The notes under the pieces were generated by a model. The model had not been told where the DNA came from. It did no database searches and was given only the letters and a program-made list of their open reading frames with translations. A program made the position numbers and the translations under genes. Shown in pieces: positions 61,246-64,000 of a stretch of DNA of 64,000 nt (position 1 is the first letter of the stretch; each line of letters begins with the position of its first letter). Source of the DNA: Hymenobacter sp. J193 (GTDB lineage Bacteria; Bacteroidota; Bacteroidia; Cytophagales; Hymenobacteraceae); assembly GCF_024700075.1 (NCBI RefSeq), contig NZ_JAJONE010000001.1, forward strand, positions 3,867,001 to 3,931,000. Reading direction: 5' to 3'.

Positions 61246-62046
61246 ATGAGCGAAGCAACCAAGAACATCAAAGAGCCGGTTCGTAAGACTAAAGTGGAGA
61301 GCTTTGACATCTCGCGTTCCGACGAGACGCTCCAGTTGGCGACGGACCTGGCTAAATTCATCAAGGACAACAAGCTCAGCACTACGGTGCAGGGCAAGGA
61401 GTTCGTGAACGTGGAAGGCTGGCAGTACGCCGGGTCGCGTCTGGGTATTGTGCCCATCGTAGACCACGTCATCAACGTTTCCACGGAAGCTGAAATTAAG
61501 TATCAGGCCAAAGTGACGCTGTTCGATATGCGCAGCGGCCACACGGTAGGGGCCGGGTTTGCCATCTGCTCCAATAAGGAGCAGGGCAAGAAGTTCTACC
61601 AGGAGTTTGCCATTATGAGTATGGCTCAGACCCGGGCCATTGGCAAAGCCTACCGCAACATCCTGGCCTGGATTATCCGAGCTGCCGGCTATGAGCCCAC
61701 GCCCGCTGAGGAAATGGACTATGGCGGAAACACGCCCGCTGAAGCCAAGCCTGCTGCAACTCCGGTGGCTGCTCCCGCTGCCGTGACGCCCATGAAGGCG
61801 GTGCCCGCCGAGCCGCTGACCCCGGCTGCCGTTGCTTCCGAGCCTGCTCCGGTCGCTTACGCCTCGGCCCCGCAGAAGGAGGAAATCATTCGGCTGCTTA
61901 ACCATCCGGTCATCACCCGTCAGGAAAAGACCAAGATGCTGCTGAATATCAACCGTCTGGACGAGGAGCGGGCCACGGGCGCCATTGCCAAGCTCAAGAA
62001 AGCCATTGAAGACCGCGAAAACGGTCAGGCTGCCACGGCTGCCTAA
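61246..62046 (+). CDS. Conserved protein of unknown function with Ala/Pro-rich C-terminal region
   Basis: 266 residues from the ATG at 61246 (MSEATKNIKEPVRKTKVESF). The N-terminal 145 residues form a beta-rich domain with NVEGWQYAGSRLGIVPIVDH, IKYQAKVTLFDMRSGHTVGA and MSMAQTRAIGKAYRNILAWI. A Pro/Ala linker (about 165-215) leads to a helical tail (EEIIRLLNHPVITRQEKTKM). I recall similar domains in phage and bacterial hypothetical proteins, possibly nucleic-acid-related, but cannot name it. The start at 61147 would add a leader that is not protein-like. Confidence 0.75.
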   Translation: MSEATKNIKEPVRKTKVESFDISRSDETLQLATDLAKFIKDNKLSTTVQGKEFVNVEGWQYAGSRLGIVPIVDHVINVSTEAEIKYQAKVTLFDMRSGHTVGAGFAICSNKEQGKKFYQEFAIMSMAQTRAIGKAYRNILAWIIRAAGYEPTPAEEMDYGGNTPAEAKPAATPVAAPAAVTPMKAVPAEPLTPAAVASEPAPVAYASAPQKEEIIRLLNHPVITRQEKTKMLLNINRLDEERATGAIAKLKKAIEDRENGQAATAA

Positions 62047-62065
62047 GGCTCTTATTTATACTGGA

Positions 62066-62097
62066 AAGCCCGGTTCCGCAAGGAGCCGGGCTTTTTT
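62066..62097 (+). terminator. Terminator before recQ
   Basis: The stem AAGCCCGG with CCGGGCTT plus an inner TCC/GGA pair is followed by TTTTTT. Confidence 0.85.
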
Positions 62098-62142
62098 GTT
62101 GGCTGTTGGCGTAGCGCCCGGCCACACTCTACCTTTGCCGCT

Positions 62143-64000
62143 ATGCTTCCGCCCACCGACGATATTCTGCACGTATTGCGCCAGACGTGGGGGCACACCG
62201 CGTTTCGGCCGCTGCAGGAGGATATCATTCGGGCGGTGCTGGCGGGGCAGGATGTGCTGGCGCTACTGCCCACGGGCGGCGGCAAGAGCATCTGCTTCCA
62301 GGTGCCGGCCCTGGCCCGGCCCGGCCTGTGCGTGGTGGTCTCGCCGCTCATTGCCCTAATGAAAGACCAGGTGGACAACCTGCGCAAGCGCGGCATCAAG
62401 GCCGAAGCCGTGTACGCGGGCATGAGCCACCAGGAAATCGACCAGACGCTGGATAACTGCGTGTATGGCCCGGTAAAGTTCCTGTACGTGTCGCCGGAGC
62501 GGCTGCTCACGGATATGTTTCGGGCCCGGGTGGGCAAGATGAAGGTGAGCTTGCTGGCCGTGGACGAAGCGCACTGCCTTTCGCAGTGGGGCTACGACTT
62601 CCGGCCACCCTACCTGCGCATTGCCGAGCTACGTGAGCTGCTGCCCGGCGTGCCCTGCATAGCCCTCACGGCCACCGCCACGGAGCAGGTTCGCCGGGAC
62701 ATTGTAGAGAAGCTGCGGTTCGGCGCCACGCACAGCGTGTTTCAGCAAAGCTTTGCCCGGCCCAACCTGTCGTACTCGGTGCTGAACACGGAAGACAAGC
62801 TGCGGCGCCTGCTGGAAGTGGTACGAGGCGTGGGGCCCGACAAAACCAGCATTGTATACGCCCGCACCCGCCGTCAGACCGAGGACGCCGCGGCCTATCT
62901 GTGCCAGCAGAACGTGGCCGCCGCCGCCTACCACGCCGGTCTGCCCGCCGAGTTGCGCGCCCGCACCCAACAGGACTGGATGGCCAACAAAACGCGGTGC
63001 ATAGTGGCCACCAATGCCTTTGGCATGGGCATTGATAAGCCCGACGTACGCCTCGTGGTGCACCTCGATGCGCCCGATAACCTGGAGGCCTACTACCAGG
63101 AGGCTGGCCGCGCCGGCCGCGACGAAAAGTACGCCTTTGCGGTGCTGCTGCATGGCCCCAACGACGCCGACGAGTTGCGTCGCCGCACCCGGCAGGCGTT
63201 TCCCGAGCTGGAGGTGGTGCGCCGGGTGTATCAGGCCCTGGCTAACTTCTCGCGCACGGCTGTGGGTGGGGGCGAGCTGGTGGCTTTCGATTTCGACATT
63301 CAGCAGTTTGCCGAAACCTACCGTATCAAGGCTCTGGATGCGCACAACAGCCTGCGCCTGCTGGAGCGGGAAGGCTTCGTGCAGGTGAATGAGGCCGTGA
63401 ACAATCCCGCCCGTGTGCACATTCCCATCGACCACAACGACTTGTACCGGTTTCAGGTGGCCAACGCCCAGCACGACCAGCTCATCAAAAGCCTGTTACG
63501 GTTTCACGGCGGAGAGCTGTTCGCGGGCTTTCAGCGGATTTCGGAAAACAGCCTGGCCCAGCATCTGCGCCTGAGCGTGGTGGAGCTGCGCAAGATGCTG
63601 CTGTTTCTGCACCGCTCGGGCATCATCCAGTTTCAGCCGCGCCACGAGTCGCCGCAGGCTATGTTTACTACGGCCCGCTTCGATGCGGCCAAGCTGCCGC
63701 TGGAGCAGAAACGCCTCCATCAGGCCCGGGAGCTGGCCCTGCACAAAACCGAGTCGGTGATTCGCTACGCGGCGGGCGGGCAATGCCGGCAACAGCTGCT
63801 GCTGGAGTATTTCGGGGAGCTGGAGGCGCCGGCCTGCGGTGTGTGCGACCTGTGCCTGGCCCGCAAAAAAGCCCGCCAGCCAACGGCGTCCAGCGCGAGC
63901 CTGCGCGACCAGCTGCTGACCCTGCTGAAAGCCATGCCCCAAACCCCGCGCGAGGTGCTCACCCATTTCCAGCCCGGTCAGGCCACCGCCGTAACGGCGC
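62143..64000 (+). CDS. recQ: ATP-dependent DNA helicase RecQ, 3' end outside window
   Basis: Superfamily 2 3'-to-5' helicase of recombination and repair. It is open from the ATG at 62143 to the window end (619 codons seen). Visible: motif 0 FRPLQEDIIRAVLAGQDVLA, Walker A LPTGGGKS, DEAH box (VDEAHCLSQWGYDFRPPY), LTATATEQV, motif V FGMGIDKPDVR, and motif VI YYQEAGRAGRDEK. The RecQ zinc site is CRQQLLLEYFGE through CGVCDLC. The N-terminus has the usual start. The rest of the protein, including any HRDC domain, lies beyond the window. Confidence 0.95.
   Translation, partial: MLPPTDDILHVLRQTWGHTAFRPLQEDIIRAVLAGQDVLALLPTGGGKSICFQVPALARPGLCVVVSPLIALMKDQVDNLRKRGIKAEAVYAGMSHQEIDQTLDNCVYGPVKFLYVSPERLLTDMFRARVGKMKVSLLAVDEAHCLSQWGYDFRPPYLRIAELRELLPGVPCIALTATATEQVRRDIVEKLRFGATHSVFQQSFARPNLSYSVLNTEDKLRRLLEVVRGVGPDKTSIVYARTRRQTEDAAAYLCQQNVAAAAYHAGLPAELRARTQQDWMANKTRCIVATNAFGMGIDKPDVRLVVHLDAPDNLEAYYQEAGRAGRDEKYAFAVLLHGPNDADELRRRTRQAFPELEVVRRVYQALANFSRTAVGGGELVAFDFDIQQFAETYRIKALDAHNSLRLLEREGFVQVNEAVNNPARVHIPIDHNDLYRFQVANAQHDQLIKSLLRFHGGELFAGFQRISENSLAQHLRLSVVELRKMLLFLHRSGIIQFQPRHESPQAMFTTARFDAAKLPLEQKRLHQARELALHKTESVIRYAAGGQCRQQLLLEYFGELEAPACGVCDLCLARKKARQPTASSASLRDQLLTLLKAMPQTPREVLTHFQPGQATAVTA

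Overview
The window comes from a GC-rich member of the Bacteroidota, most likely a Hymenobacter-like member of the Cytophagales. The evidence is several type IX secretion (T9SS) C-terminal sorting domains, a PID-CTERM protein, a CusA-type pump fused to a TolC-type domain, TonB-dependent uptake proteins, LytTR and NarL two-component pairs, and integrase/IS types common in this phylum. This assignment rests on family recognition by eye; no database search was run.

Layout. 1-8100: a truncated secreted subtilisin, a small lipoprotein, a LytS/LytT-type two-component pair, a secreted alpha/beta hydrolase, two small hypothetical genes and a frameshifted TonB-domain gene, separated by long inverted repeats. 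8100-13700: a Cys-rich regulatory-domain protein divergent from a MORN/TonB protein, a DctA-type dicarboxylate symporter, a secreted sorbosone-dehydrogenase-like beta-propeller, a coding-phase 42-bp tandem repeat without a gene, and a membrane protein. 13767-27269: a TonB-dependent receptor, then a surface locus with a PID-CTERM peptide, a beta-helix protein and a 3,287-residue T9SS adhesin. 27599-34733: a TPR histidine kinase facing its NarL-type regulator, a large secreted protein, a double-USP protein, two disordered hydrophilic proteins and a small GNAT protein. 34837-38036: a T9SS endonuclease I and a fasciclin protein.

38251-47108 is a metal-efflux cluster on the minus strand, in transcription order: a DUF6660-like Cys-rich protein, a CusA-TolC fusion, a frameshifted adaptor lipoprotein, a Fur-family regulator and a His-rich P1B-type ATPase. 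Together they would move metal from cytoplasm and periplasm to the outside, probably under control of the Fur-family protein.

47349-56233 is the most interesting region. It is an approximately 8.9-kb integrative element bounded by 15-bp direct repeats and inserted at the 3' end of a tRNA-Arg(CCG) gene. It carries a tyrosine recombinase, an HTH protein, a protein resembling the phage/plasmid replication initiators of Bacteroidota, a DUF5681 protein and several unrecognised cargo genes. One cargo gene is split by a 794-bp IS5-family insertion, and removing the IS and one TA restores the frame. The element also supplies a new terminator just beyond the tRNA 3' end.

56462-64000 is chromosomal again: a transglutaminase-like protein, sucC, a GH113-like glycosidase with a 3' frameshift, a LolD-like ATPase, a conserved protein of unknown role, and recQ running off the end.

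Three otherwise normal genes (around 7160, 41565 and 59037) carry single-base frameshifts, two of them in homopolymer runs, so sequencing error should be considered before calling pseudogenes.
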